From Colwellia sp. (GTDB lineage: Bacteria > Pseudomonadota > Gammaproteobacteria > Enterobacterales > Alteromonadaceae): DNA of 64,000 nt. The stretch is from assembly GCA_029938115.1 (NCBI GenBank), contig JAPYOP010000018.1, positions 1-64,000 on the forward strand, read 5' to 3'. Below, in pieces: positions 36,821 to 45,325 of the stretch (positions are counted from its first letter, which is position 1; every line of letters begins with the position of its first letter). The position numbers and the translations under genes are program-made. The notes below the pieces were generated by a model. It was not told the DNA's origin. It did no database searches and worked only from the letters and a program-made list of their open reading frames with translations.

Positions 36821-38704
36821 GTGACAATAAGCCTATCTGAACAGAGTAAAGAAAAAAAACTTCAACATTTTTATATTGCTGAAGAGCAATCTATTTATCT
36901 GCTTAATCATGAAGATGCGACTAAACTAAAAAAATGGGTTGCGCTTTGTCAGCAACAATTAAAACAGCTTGGATATAACAATATAGCCTTATTAGGTAAA
37001 GGCGCATACGGCTTTGTATTCTCGGCAAAAAATATGGCTGAAGACGATGTCGTTTTTAAATTTTCACGAGCCAATCTCCCCCAACATGTTCAAGACAGAT
37101 TGAGTGAAGAGTCCGATATTCAAGGGCAATTAGCTCATTCTCAAATTCCTAAAGTTATTGATTACCAAAAAATAAAGCGTCAATCTATTTTGCAAATGAG
37201 TCGAGCTCCGGGGATCGATTTAGAACAATTGTCTCATCAACAAGGCCCTCTCGCACCAGAGTTAGTGGTTAGTATTGCCATTCAACTAGCCGAAATACTG
37301 CTTTATTTACGCGATGACAAACTTCACACTCAGCGCTCTTCACAAGGCTATTTATTAGGGAAGCCCTACGTACATGGAGATATAAAACCTTCTAATGTTG
37401 TCTTTGATGAAAAAACTGGTTTAGTACAACTTATTGACTGGGGATCTTCTGTTCTTGCTCAGTTGGATGTGCAGGGGCAAAGTACCAGTAATAATGTAAT
37501 GGACTTAATGAGCAGTGATTTACAAAATACCAATGCTAGATTGGGCGATGTTTATTTTATTGGTCCTGAACAAATCAACGGTGGTTTGTCTTCACCACGT
37601 TTTGACGAGCAAGGTTTAGCGGCTACTTTATATGCCATAGCATCTGGACAGTCATGCCGATATGGCGCTAAAATTATCGAGCCAAACGCCTTAGGACTAC
37701 CAAAAATGTTAGCTAATGTGCTAACAGCTATGCTTAGTGATGATGAACAAAAACGTAGCCAAGCAGGGGATTACTTTTTTAATAATCTTTCCTATTTAAA
37801 GAAAATTGTACTGGCAGATAAGCCAACTCATATTCAAACTGAATCACTTATTCCCGTTTGGGTTAAGCCTAAATCGTCAGCGAAAGAGGGCGAAATTGAT
37901 ACGGTAGTTTATGGCTCTAGAAAATCATTTCTTCGAGAAGAGACAAGTGGTGATACCTTAAGCGAAATTGATGATGTGCAATTAGAGAAATATTATAAAA
38001 ACTACCTAATGGGCATGGGTGATAATGAAAAAGCGTTTATTGCTGCCTTAAGTCGGTTAGGTAATTTTCCTGTTGTGGGCGGCTTAGCTATTCGTTGGAC
38101 AAAAGAAGGGGTTTATGTTGATTCCAATTTAACGTTGTTTGACCCCAGTCTTAAAGCGTCTTTTGAAAGTGCTGTTAATAATATGATTCATTTAGCACAG
38201 GGGATTTTTCGTATTGGTATGTTCAAAAGTTGTCTGTTTAATGCCCGTAATACTTTGCATGTAGAACGAGAAAATCTAAGTAAGCCCTTTATTGCTAATC
38301 CAGAGCAGAAAATTTCATTTGAAGTCAGCGATGTTGCTGATATTGATGACATTACTAAATTGCACTCATATTTTGAAGATGGTAAAGACCCTGACGAATA
38401 TTTATATTTGCCGGATGAAATGATGGAGGTTTTGTCCCGTCTTAATTTAATTCATCATACCGGTTGCATTATCTTTGAGGTGTTACCTACGCATTTAAAA
38501 ATCCATAGTTATTTGATGTTACTTAATCATGATAAAGAAGATGAATTTAGTCAGTGTTTAGCGGAAATATTAACATTATTGCCGACTATTAATGGTCTTG
38601 GTATTTCAGGATTTATGAAACTTCCTTATAAAGATACTCGATTCTTCGAACATATTAGTAGTTTGCCTGAACGATTTTATCCAAAAAACCCTAAATTAAA
38701 TTAA
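36821..38704 (+). CDS. Hanks-type Ser/Thr protein kinase with uncharacterised C-terminal domain
   Basis: A 627-residue soluble protein starting at GTG (AGG about 8 bp upstream). Residues about 50-330 form a eukaryotic-like kinase: glycine loop LGKGAYGFVFSAK, Lys in DVVFKFSR, catalytic loop YVHGDIKPSNVVFD (HGD in place of HRD) and metal motif IDWGSS (DWG in place of DFG). The key Lys and both Asp are present, so activity is plausible. Residues about 350-627 match no domain I know and have no membrane span. No phosphatase or FHA gene is nearby. Target unknown; position next to the bkd genes may be incidental, because a terminator separates them. Confidence 0.85.
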   Translation: MTISLSEQSKEKKLQHFYIAEEQSIYLLNHEDATKLKKWVALCQQQLKQLGYNNIALLGKGAYGFVFSAKNMAEDDVVFKFSRANLPQHVQDRLSEESDIQGQLAHSQIPKVIDYQKIKRQSILQMSRAPGIDLEQLSHQQGPLAPELVVSIAIQLAEILLYLRDDKLHTQRSSQGYLLGKPYVHGDIKPSNVVFDEKTGLVQLIDWGSSVLAQLDVQGQSTSNNVMDLMSSDLQNTNARLGDVYFIGPEQINGGLSSPRFDEQGLAATLYAIASGQSCRYGAKIIEPNALGLPKMLANVLTAMLSDDEQKRSQAGDYFFNNLSYLKKIVLADKPTHIQTESLIPVWVKPKSSAKEGEIDTVVYGSRKSFLREETSGDTLSEIDDVQLEKYYKNYLMGMGDNEKAFIAALSRLGNFPVVGGLAIRWTKEGVYVDSNLTLFDPSLKASFESAVNNMIHLAQGIFRIGMFKSCLFNARNTLHVERENLSKPFIANPEQKISFEVSDVADIDDITKLHSYFEDGKDPDEYLYLPDEMMEVLSRLNLIHHTGCIIFEVLPTHLKIHSYLMLLNHDKEDEFSQCLAEILTLLPTINGLGISGFMKLPYKDTRFFEHISSLPERFYPKNPKLN

Positions 38705-38731
38705 CCCTCAGAGTCGATTTTGTGGGTTTAA

Positions 38732-38799
38732 TTGTAGGTAGATGCTTGCCTCGACAAAAGTGCCCCGGATTGAACTGTAGGTAGATGCTTGCCTCGAAA
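38732..38799. repeat. Two GTAG-headed REP-like copies
   Basis: TTGTAGGTAGATGCTTGCCT (38732) and CTGTAGGTAGATGCTTGCCT (38775) are near-identical 25-bp copies in direct orientation, each starting TGTAGGTAG and ending CTCGA. They lie between the kinase and the VOC gene. Confidence 0.65.
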
Positions 38800-38880
38800 A
38801 AAACGGCCATAATTTTGTATTATAATCTTTTAATAAACGATTAGCATGACAGTGTAATTTAATAACCTAAGAGGTGATTT

Positions 38881-39297
38881 ATGTACGGTAATAATATTGG
38901 TGATATGGCTTGGATGGATTTATCTGTTCCAAATGCAGAGCAAGTTAAAGACTTTTATCAAAAAATACTTGGCTGGGAAAGTGAAGTAATAAGTATGAGT
39001 TGTGACGATGAGTCGTATGTGGATTTTGCTATGAATTCTCATGATAGCAAAACACCAGAAGAAACTTCATCTAATAGTTTTGTCACCGGTATTTGCCATG
39101 CAAAGGGCTCTAATACAGAGATGCCAGCAGTGTGGTTACCTTATTTTCTAGTGGCAGATATTGAGGTTGCAGTAACTATTGTGCAAGCTGAAGGTGGTCA
39201 GTTAATAACCAAAATTAGACCTATGGGTGATGATAAATTTGTAGTGATTAAAGATCCTGCCGGCGCGCAATGTGCCTTATATCAAAAAAAACGATAG
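38881..39297 (+). CDS. VOC-family (glyoxalase-like) protein
   Basis: A 138-residue vicinal-oxygen-chelate fold protein with two beta-alpha-beta-beta-beta modules: GDMAWMDLSVPNAEQVKDFY, then LPYFLVADIEVAVTIVQAEG and a closing FVVIKDPAGAQCALYQ. Members bind a metal and act as lyases, dioxygenases or resistance proteins; the substrate here cannot be told. A ribosome site (GAGGTG) precedes the ATG. It stands alone between repeat copies and a decayed transporter locus. Confidence 0.82.
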   Translation: MYGNNIGDMAWMDLSVPNAEQVKDFYQKILGWESEVISMSCDDESYVDFAMNSHDSKTPEETSSNSFVTGICHAKGSNTEMPAVWLPYFLVADIEVAVTIVQAEGGQLITKIRPMGDDKFVVIKDPAGAQCALYQKKR

Positions 39298-39468
39298 GTT
39301 TGTTTTTGCTATTTAAATTTAAATTGTTAATATTAAATCTGTTGCGTGGTTTTATTGGCTGCTTTTACAAAGCTATTTATTTTTGTCTAGTAAAAATAGA
39401 TTAGTTTTGTCAGAATGATTTTAACAAAAACGTCCCAAATACAGATAAAAACAATAAAAGGTTGCTAA
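39298..39468. other. AT-rich intergenic stretch, no feature seen
   Basis: No open frame, RNA gene or clear promoter could be recognised here. It may contain decayed sequence of the transporter that follows. Confidence 0.4.
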
Positions 39469-39804
39469 TGCACTGGCCAGTTGGCATTAAGCGGTACTAC
39501 CGGCACAGTGGCCTTAGTTATGGCTAATTTGTTTGTGGTGTTTTTTGGTTTAAATTGGGGGCCTATCGTTTGGGTCTTGTTAGGATAAATGTTTAATAAC
39601 CGTATTCGTGGTGCTGCTTTAGCCGTTGCGGCAAGTGCTCAATGGATAGCGAACTTTACCATTACTATGACCTTCCCGATATTATTAGGCAGCTTTGGTT
39701 TGGCTGGCGCCTATGGTTTATATACAGTATCAGCATTGCTGAGCATATTCTTTGTAATCAAATACATAAAAGAAACATGTGGCGTTCGTTTAGAGGAAAT
39801 GTAA
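39469..39804 (+). pseudogene. 3' fragment of an MFS sugar porter, with internal stop
   Basis: The frame reads QLALSGTTGTVALVMANLFV and GLNWGPIVWVLLG, then TAA (39586), then MFNNRIRGAALAVAASAQWI and ends ETCGVRLEEM. This is the C-terminal quarter of an XylE/GalP-type sugar porter, where the motif is normally GPxxWVLLxEMFPxRIRG. A GAA-to-TAA change explains the stop. The N-terminal three quarters are missing, and a stop lies just before 39469. The apparent 71-codon gene from 39589 is only the tail of this wreck. Confidence 0.85.
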
Positions 39805-39807
39805 ATT

Positions 39808-40029
39808 TACTGGTCTAAGTTACTCTTTATTGAGCGCCTTGATTTAGTTTTCTTAGCTTGTTTAGCACTCAGTGTCTTTATTTCTTTAGGTCATAAAGGG
39901 GAAGTGAAACACTTAGGCGTAAATATTAATGAGGTAAGTTTTGAAACGAGTACTTTGTATAATAAGTTAGCGATAGCGCCAACCATCATCGGCGCACTAT
40001 ATGCTACTTGGTGGTCACCTCATTTATAA
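39808..40029 (+). pseudogene. C-terminal fragment of a sodium:solute (SSS/SGLT-like) symporter
   Basis: In the frame starting at 39808 the sequence reads YWSKLLFIERLDLVFLACLA and then GVNINEVSFETSTLYNKLAI, ending LYATWWSPHL and a stop. This resembles the final membrane span and tail of SGLT-type sugar symporters. No start codon or upstream part of the gene exists. It begins three bases after the MFS fragment, indicating a deletion that joined two transporter genes. Confidence 0.72.
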
Positions 40030-40041
40030 ATGATAAATATA

Positions 40042-40076
40042 AAAGCAGAGCTATGAATGTAGCTTTGCTTTTTTTT
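40042..40076 (+). terminator. Terminator downstream of the transporter remnants
   Basis: AAAGCAGAGCTA / TAGCTTTGCTTT pair (one G-T) with loop TGAATG and a long T run. It probably served the symporter gene and survives its decay. Confidence 0.88.
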
Positions 40077-40104
40077 GTTATTATGATTATTGAAATCTAA
40101 AAAC

Positions 40105-41196
40105 TTATGGTATAAACGCTTTTATTTTGTCTATATCTTGTTTGACGATAAGTTCATTCAGACTATCTGCTAATTTGTCAGTTTCACTCAACACTGTTAG
40201 CCAGTATTTAATGCGGGTATCAGCATCTAAATTTTTAAAATCATTCCTGTCAGGAATTTTTTTATAAGGTAAAGATTCAATAAATTTAGCCGAAGGCACT
40301 AAAAGAACGATGTTTTCATAGTTTTTAGCTAGCACCTTACGAGATGAGTTTTTATCAAACCAGCCCGCCTTTGGTGTAGGAGTAAAGTGAGGATATAAGG
40401 TAAGCCCTTGTGTTTTATTTTTACTCTCAAAAGACTTATTTGCTATAGGTTCATGCTGTAAAGAAAAGTCAAAATGATAATCAACAATACCTCCATCTCG
40501 ATAAGTTCCTTTCGGAGAGTTAGCAATATTTTTAATGCCAGACATCACCAATGGAATTGAGCCAGAGGCTAATAGAGCTTTACCTATGTTGTCTTTGGTA
40601 AAGTCTATGTAATGGTTAGGCAAATTGTAAGGGTCGTTAATTGTTAACTGACTAGATGATGGACGGTAAATATATCGATCGTACTGAAAAGCTAATAGCT
40701 TTCGATCTATCTTATTGAGCAACATACTCGCAAGTAAACCTGTGCCTTGAGCGAGTTTGTTTTCATAACTTGTTAGCCCTTTGCTTTTAGCCACGATAAA
40801 GTGGGCTTTAAAAATATCATTATTGATTATTTCGCTTATGCCTGTTTTACCAAAAAGATGATCAAGCATATCAACGGCTGATTGAGATATATCAGCAACA
40901 CTTGGCTTATCAGAGTAAACAGTATGTGCATATCTATCGGCTAGACGTGAAATGGCCGCGACGGGATCTTTTTGGGCAAAACAAGCCGCGCGGAATGCAC
41001 CTGCACTAGAGCCAATGATATTTAGCTCTGTAGAGCGACTTTTAAAAAAGTCGCCAAAAAGGTATTTATCTAATCCAAAAAGTGTAAACCATTTTGGGCC
41101 GCCAGAGGCTCCTAAAAAGTTAGTGAACAGCTCTTGTTTAAAGCCGTGTTCTTGGATGATTTTTAAGGCGTTAGAGCCTGCGTAAATGTCTAACAT
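40105..41196 (-). CDS. Patatin-like phospholipase family protein
   Basis: A 363-residue patatin-like hydrolase. The glycine-rich oxyanion stretch FLGASGGPKW, the nucleophile elbow GSSAGAFRAA (catalytic Ser) and the catalytic Asp in YRDGGIVDYHFD form the expected Ser-Asp dyad. There is no signal peptide, so it is probably cytosolic or membrane-associated and acts on lipid acyl esters. It is 43 bp downstream of the SGNH lipoprotein gene on the same strand. Substrate unknown. Confidence 0.85.
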   Translation of the reverse strand: MLDIYAGSNALKIIQEHGFKQELFTNFLGASGGPKWFTLFGLDKYLFGDFFKSRSTELNIIGSSAGAFRAACFAQKDPVAAISRLADRYAHTVYSDKPSVADISQSAVDMLDHLFGKTGISEIINNDIFKAHFIVAKSKGLTSYENKLAQGTGLLASMLLNKIDRKLLAFQYDRYIYRPSSSQLTINDPYNLPNHYIDFTKDNIGKALLASGSIPLVMSGIKNIANSPKGTYRDGGIVDYHFDFSLQHEPIANKSFESKNKTQGLTLYPHFTPTPKAGWFDKNSSRKVLAKNYENIVLLVPSAKFIESLPYKKIPDRNDFKNLDADTRIKYWLTVLSETDKLADSLNELIVKQDIDKIKAFIP

Positions 41197-41239
41197 AATA
41201 TATTTATAGTAAATTTAAAAAGTTGAAGTAGATTGTATG

Positions 41240-42061
41240 TTAATAGTTGCAAGCAGGATTTTTCTCAAGGGTAAGTGATGCCATTTGTCCGAAAATGTTT
41301 TGTGTTGATTCATTGACGCCAAAACTTCCAATGTACGGTAACTCATCGGCAGATTCACCTGTGATTACTTGGTAAAGTACTAAAGATGTTAATAGCTTTC
41401 CGGTTGAGTTAGCGTGATTACCATCTGATTGATGCATATCTATATTTGAATCAAGATCAATTATTGCATCCCAAGTAAGACCTATTGGTGCAACGCAGGC
41501 AGAGTCTTGTTCAGCAATTTCTTTATGCAGTAGGTGAACTTGTAATCCTTCAGTATTGTTATTAAACCGTGGATGTTCAGGGAAAAGTATTGGTGTTGAG
41601 CCCTGAGTTTTAGCTAGTTGAATTAAGCTCACGGCAGCATCAGTAGAATAAGATATTAGACCACTAGCAGAATACTTTTGTGCCTGTAAAATGACATGTG
41701 TCCAAGGTGTATTAACTAAGTTTTCCAAAGTGGTTCTATCGGATATTCTTTCTGATAAAAAGAATCCATCTAAGGGCGTTAATATAGTCACTTGCTTTTC
41801 TGGAAATCGAGCTTTAATCAGGCGTTCAACTATTCCTCCTACACCTTGAGAATGGCTGTTACCTAGTAATAATATTTGATAGTGATCTACAACCTGGTTA
41901 TTTGGAATAGGTAAGTCACTTTGTGCACTGGCAAGTATTTCTTTTATATATGTTGCGTCAGTTTTTGGAGATGGCTCTGGCTCTGTTGGTGGCGCAGATT
42001 CGCCCCCATTACATGCCGTAAGTATTAAAATTAATAGGCAAAAACTGTACAACTTTATCAC
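41240..42061 (-). CDS. SGNH-hydrolase-like lipoprotein
   Basis: A 273-residue protein with a lipoprotein signal (MIKLYSFCLLILILTAC, lipobox LTAC), a Pro/Glu-rich linker and a GDSL/SGNH-like fold. Block I is LLGNSHSQGVGG, with Ser in the place of the nucleophile, and the block V Asp/His pair is likely SDGNHAN. It should sit in the outer or inner membrane facing the periplasm and act as an esterase, though the substrate is unknown. It starts 11 bp after the dGTPase-like gene, so it is co-transcribed. Confidence 0.78.
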   Translation of the reverse strand: MIKLYSFCLLILILTACNGGESAPPTEPEPSPKTDATYIKEILASAQSDLPIPNNQVVDHYQILLLGNSHSQGVGGIVERLIKARFPEKQVTILTPLDGFFLSERISDRTTLENLVNTPWTHVILQAQKYSASGLISYSTDAAVSLIQLAKTQGSTPILFPEHPRFNNNTEGLQVHLLHKEIAEQDSACVAPIGLTWDAIIDLDSNIDMHQSDGNHANSTGKLLTSLVLYQVITGESADELPYIGSFGVNESTQNIFGQMASLTLEKNPACNY

Positions 42062-42072
42062 AGCATTAATCC

Positions 42073-43416
42073 TTAACTTAAATGATAGGTAGCCGCCGCA
42101 TTGGCGACAAACAAGGTTTGGTGTAAGCGACTAGCATATTCATCGGTCATACCGGCAACATAATCAGCAATTACTCGATAAGCATTTTCATCATTGTCGA
42201 TGGCTTGTTGCCAACGTTTGGCGCTATTGTTGGGTAACAGACGTAAGGGATCAGAAGAGAGTGCTTCGAATAATTCCATTACAATTTGTTGACCTCGGTA
42301 TTCCAGTCGTTGAATACTTGTTTGCTTTATCACAAAATTATAAACAAAATCTTTGAATATTTGCAGTACTTGCATGGTGACTTCGGGCAACGTTGCATTA
42401 TATTTTAATAATGCTTCTTCAAAGTTTACTTCGCTATGACGTTCATTCAAATCAGTCAATTCAATGGCAGTGATCAAGTAATTTACTAAGCCGCCAATGG
42501 CATCTTTTTGTAAGTGGTGTTGCTCGCTAAACAGTTTTTTTGTCAAGGTTTGGCTGTATTGATCAAGCCAGTTATCATCAAGTACCTTAAGTTTTTCAAT
42601 AACATGGATGTCAAAATCTTGTTGGTTTACTATGCCTGTCACAATCGCATCTTCAAGATCATGAATACCATAAGCAATATCGTCGGCAAGCTCCATAATA
42701 GAGCAATCTAAAGATTTAAAGCGAGTTTTGCTATGACCATTTTTTCCAGTATTGATATGTTGAAATTGCGCTCTATCTTTTGAAGATAAAGGCGATAATA
42801 ACCATTCAATAATATCCTTGTCGTCAAGGTATAACCCCTTAGGTGGATGCCATTCATCAGCTTTTAGTTGTCTAAAGTTATCAATACTTGTGCTTTTAAC
42901 CGGCTTATTTAATTGTTCTAATGTTTGTGGATATTTCATCAAGCCTAACAAGGTTCTGCGGCTTAAATTCATACCGTGGTGTTCACTAAATGGCTCTAAA
43001 CGGGCGACTATTCTAAAGGTTTGCCCGTTACCTTCAAAGCCACCGTGATCACGCATCATATAGTGCAAGGCAACTTCACCACCATGACCGAAGGGAGGGT
43101 GCCCTATATCATGTGCTAAGCAAATTGCTTCAATTAAACTGTCACTAGCAGGGAATAAAACTTGGCAAAGCTCAGGATACTTACAGCGAAGTTGTGCGGT
43201 AATACCCGAGCCTATTTGTGCGGCTTCAAGTGAATGAGTTAAACGGGTTCGATAAAAATCGCTTTGCCCACTGCCCATTACTTGAGTTTTTGATTGTAAG
43301 CGTCTAAATGCAGCGGAGTGTAAAATACGAGCGCGATCACGTTGAAAGGGATCTCGGTGATCTTGTTGTCTTTTAGATACTTTTTTTAATCGTCTCTCAA
43401 GCCAAATTTCACTCAT
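42073..43416 (-). CDS. dGTP triphosphohydrolase-like HD protein
   Basis: A 447-residue HD-domain dNTPase. Metal motifs: RLTHSLEAAQIG (first His), AHDIGHPPFGHGGE (HD) and LADDIAYGIHDLEDA (second Asp). The start SEIWLERR with RDPFQRDRARILHSAAFRRL is characteristic of the dGTPase-like family of Alteromonadales and Shewanella, which is shorter than E. coli Dgt. It hydrolyses dNTPs to nucleosides and triphosphate, controlling pool balance. Confidence 0.92.
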   Translation of the reverse strand: MSEIWLERRLKKVSKRQQDHRDPFQRDRARILHSAAFRRLQSKTQVMGSGQSDFYRTRLTHSLEAAQIGSGITAQLRCKYPELCQVLFPASDSLIEAICLAHDIGHPPFGHGGEVALHYMMRDHGGFEGNGQTFRIVARLEPFSEHHGMNLSRRTLLGLMKYPQTLEQLNKPVKSTSIDNFRQLKADEWHPPKGLYLDDKDIIEWLLSPLSSKDRAQFQHINTGKNGHSKTRFKSLDCSIMELADDIAYGIHDLEDAIVTGIVNQQDFDIHVIEKLKVLDDNWLDQYSQTLTKKLFSEQHHLQKDAIGGLVNYLITAIELTDLNERHSEVNFEEALLKYNATLPEVTMQVLQIFKDFVYNFVIKQTSIQRLEYRGQQIVMELFEALSSDPLRLLPNNSAKRWQQAIDNDENAYRVIADYVAGMTDEYASRLHQTLFVANAAATYHLS

Positions 43417-43473
43417 ACTTATCCTTTATTTTTATGACTGTTTAATACTTTAACAGCTAAGTTATTAAAGATA

Positions 43474-44451
43474 CTAGGTATTAGCAATAAAAATGGCGCG
43501 TTGTGGGGCAGGGTATCCTTCAATTGTTTTGCTATTATCTTGTGAGTCTAAAAAATCTGATAGCGATTCAGTGTCAATCCAATCGGTTTTTCTTTGTTCA
43601 TCTAGCGCGGTAATATCGGTATTTACCACGCGTATATTATTAAAACCACAGCGTTCTAACCAAGCACACATGGCTTTAGCACTTGGTAAAAACCAGACGT
43701 TACGCATTTTTGCATAGCGCTCTCCAGGTACTAATACGGTATTTTCATCGCCGTCGACAATTAAGGTTTCTAATACTAACTCTCCGCCTTTGACTAATTG
43801 CGCTTTTAATTGGTAAAGAAAATCAATAGGAGAGCGGCGATGGTATAAAACACCCATGGCAAAAACAGTATCAAAAGCCTTCAGCTCTGGTAGCTGCTCA
43901 ACACCTAGGGGTAACAAATTTACGGTGTCGTCCTGAATAAAATGCTGCACAGCTTTAAATTGCATTAAGAACAGTTGTGTCGGGTCAATACCAACAACAA
44001 ACTTTGCACCTGCGCCGCGCATTCGCCATAAATGATAACCACTGCCGCAACCAATATCTAATACATATTTATTAGACAAATCACTAATATGCTCAGCTAA
44101 CCTATCCCACTTATAATCGCTACGCCATTCGGTGTCTATGTGTAAACCATGAATATGGTAAGGTCCTTTACGCCAAGGTTTGAATTTTTTCAATAAGTTT
44201 TCTAAACGCTTATGCTCACCTTCATTAAAGTCTGCTTTACTGCCAACCGTTACGCTATGGCTTAAATCTACATTAGAGTTTTTAGCTTTTGGTAATGCGT
44301 CTAAGGTCTTTTGCCAATGTTTATAGTCGCCGTGCAAGTTGTTTTCGTGCCAATGCGTTAATTGCGCTGGCAAGGTATTTAGCCAATGACTGAGACGGTT
44401 AGTGGCAATTTGTTGATAAAACTTACTGAAATTTGTCATAGAATTTTTCAA
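43474..44451 (-). CDS. cmoB: tRNA U34 carboxymethyltransferase CmoB
   Basis: A 325-residue enzyme that uses carboxy-SAM to convert 5-hydroxyuridine at position 34 to 5-carboxymethoxyuridine. The SAM-type fold has [20 protein letters not shown], the substrate region [20 protein letters not shown] and [18 protein letters not shown]. It is 50 bp downstream of cmoA, which makes its cofactor. Length and order are normal. ATG 44439 (MTNFSKF) is an alternative start. Confidence 0.95.
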   Translation of the reverse strand: MKNSMTNFSKFYQQIATNRLSHWLNTLPAQLTHWHENNLHGDYKHWQKTLDALPKAKNSNVDLSHSVTVGSKADFNEGEHKRLENLLKKFKPWRKGPYHIHGLHIDTEWRSDYKWDRLAEHISDLSNKYVLDIGCGSGYHLWRMRGAGAKFVVGIDPTQLFLMQFKAVQHFIQDDTVNLLPLGVEQLPELKAFDTVFAMGVLYHRRSPIDFLYQLKAQLVKGGELVLETLIVDGDENTVLVPGERYAKMRNVWFLPSAKAMCAWLERCGFNNIRVVNTDITALDEQRKTDWIDTESLSDFLDSQDNSKTIEGYPAPQRAIFIANT

Positions 44452-44501
44452 TTTAATATTGTCTTGTTGATCATTGGTTCACTTTAGTCGACTTACAAGG
44501 T

Positions 44502-45236
44502 TTATTTTATTGCGATAAAAGATACAAAATTAAAGCACTGAAACCAAGGTGAAACGTGTTTAAATCCGGCTTTGGTCAAGCGCGTAATGTGTTGCTCTAT
44601 AGAGTCAGTGCGCATAACGTTTTCTAATGCCGTACGTTTTTGCGCTACTTCTAATTCACTATAACCATTGGCCCGTTTAAAATCGTGATGCAAGTCAATT
44701 AAGTGCTCATCAATTACTGAGTTGTTATGGGATATTTTTTCTGAAATAACTAAAATACCCCCTGAATTAATACCACTAGCTATGCTATTTATCAACGATT
44801 GGCGCTCAGCCTTGTCAATAAACTGCAAAGTGAAATTCAGTACGACCATCGACGCATTTTCAATTTTTATGTCTTGAATGTTCCCTTCAATAACTTCAAC
44901 AGGGGTATCACCTTTAAAAGCATTTATATGCATTTTACAGCGATCAACCATAGCCGGAGAATTATCAACTGAGATTATTTGGCAGTTTGTTGCAGTGATA
45001 CCTTTACGTATTGCTAATGTGGCAGCACCCAAAGAGCAACCTAAATCATAAATAGAGGTCTTTTTTTGTACAAAACGTTGGCTAAGACGGCCAATTGTGT
45101 CAATAATAGTATTATAACCTGGCACGGAGCGTGAAATCATATCAGGGAACACTTCGACAACTTGAGCATCAAAAGCAAAGTCTTTTACTTGAGTATGAGG
45201 ATTCGAATAAATTAGATCAGTATCGGTGCGGTGCAT
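44502..45236 (-). CDS. cmoA: Carboxy-S-adenosyl-L-methionine synthase CmoA
   Basis: A 244-residue enzyme that makes carboxy-SAM from SAM and prephenate. Signatures: [55 protein letters not shown] and [20 protein letters not shown]. It heads the cmoA-cmoB pair and is divergent from the diguanylate cyclase gene. Confidence 0.95.
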   Translation of the reverse strand: MHRTDTDLIYSNPHTQVKDFAFDAQVVEVFPDMISRSVPGYNTIIDTIGRLSQRFVQKKTSIYDLGCSLGAATLAIRKGITATNCQIISVDNSPAMVDRCKMHINAFKGDTPVEVIEGNIQDIKIENASMVVLNFTLQFIDKAERQSLINSIASGINSGGILVISEKISHNNSVIDEHLIDLHHDFKRANGYSELEVAQKRTALENVMRTDSIEQHITRLTKAGFKHVSPWFQCFNFVSFIAIK

Positions 45237-45325
45237 AGTAAATAATATTTAAACATTTTGTTTAGGTAATTACTTATTTTAACTGATATTGCAGCAGATA
45301 AATAACTCTATTTTGAGAAATAAAC

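Noticed and set aside
39589-39804. A small stand-alone membrane protein gene of 71 codons
   Set aside because: The same frame continues upstream past a single TAA with clear sugar-porter motifs, so it is the tail of a pseudogene.
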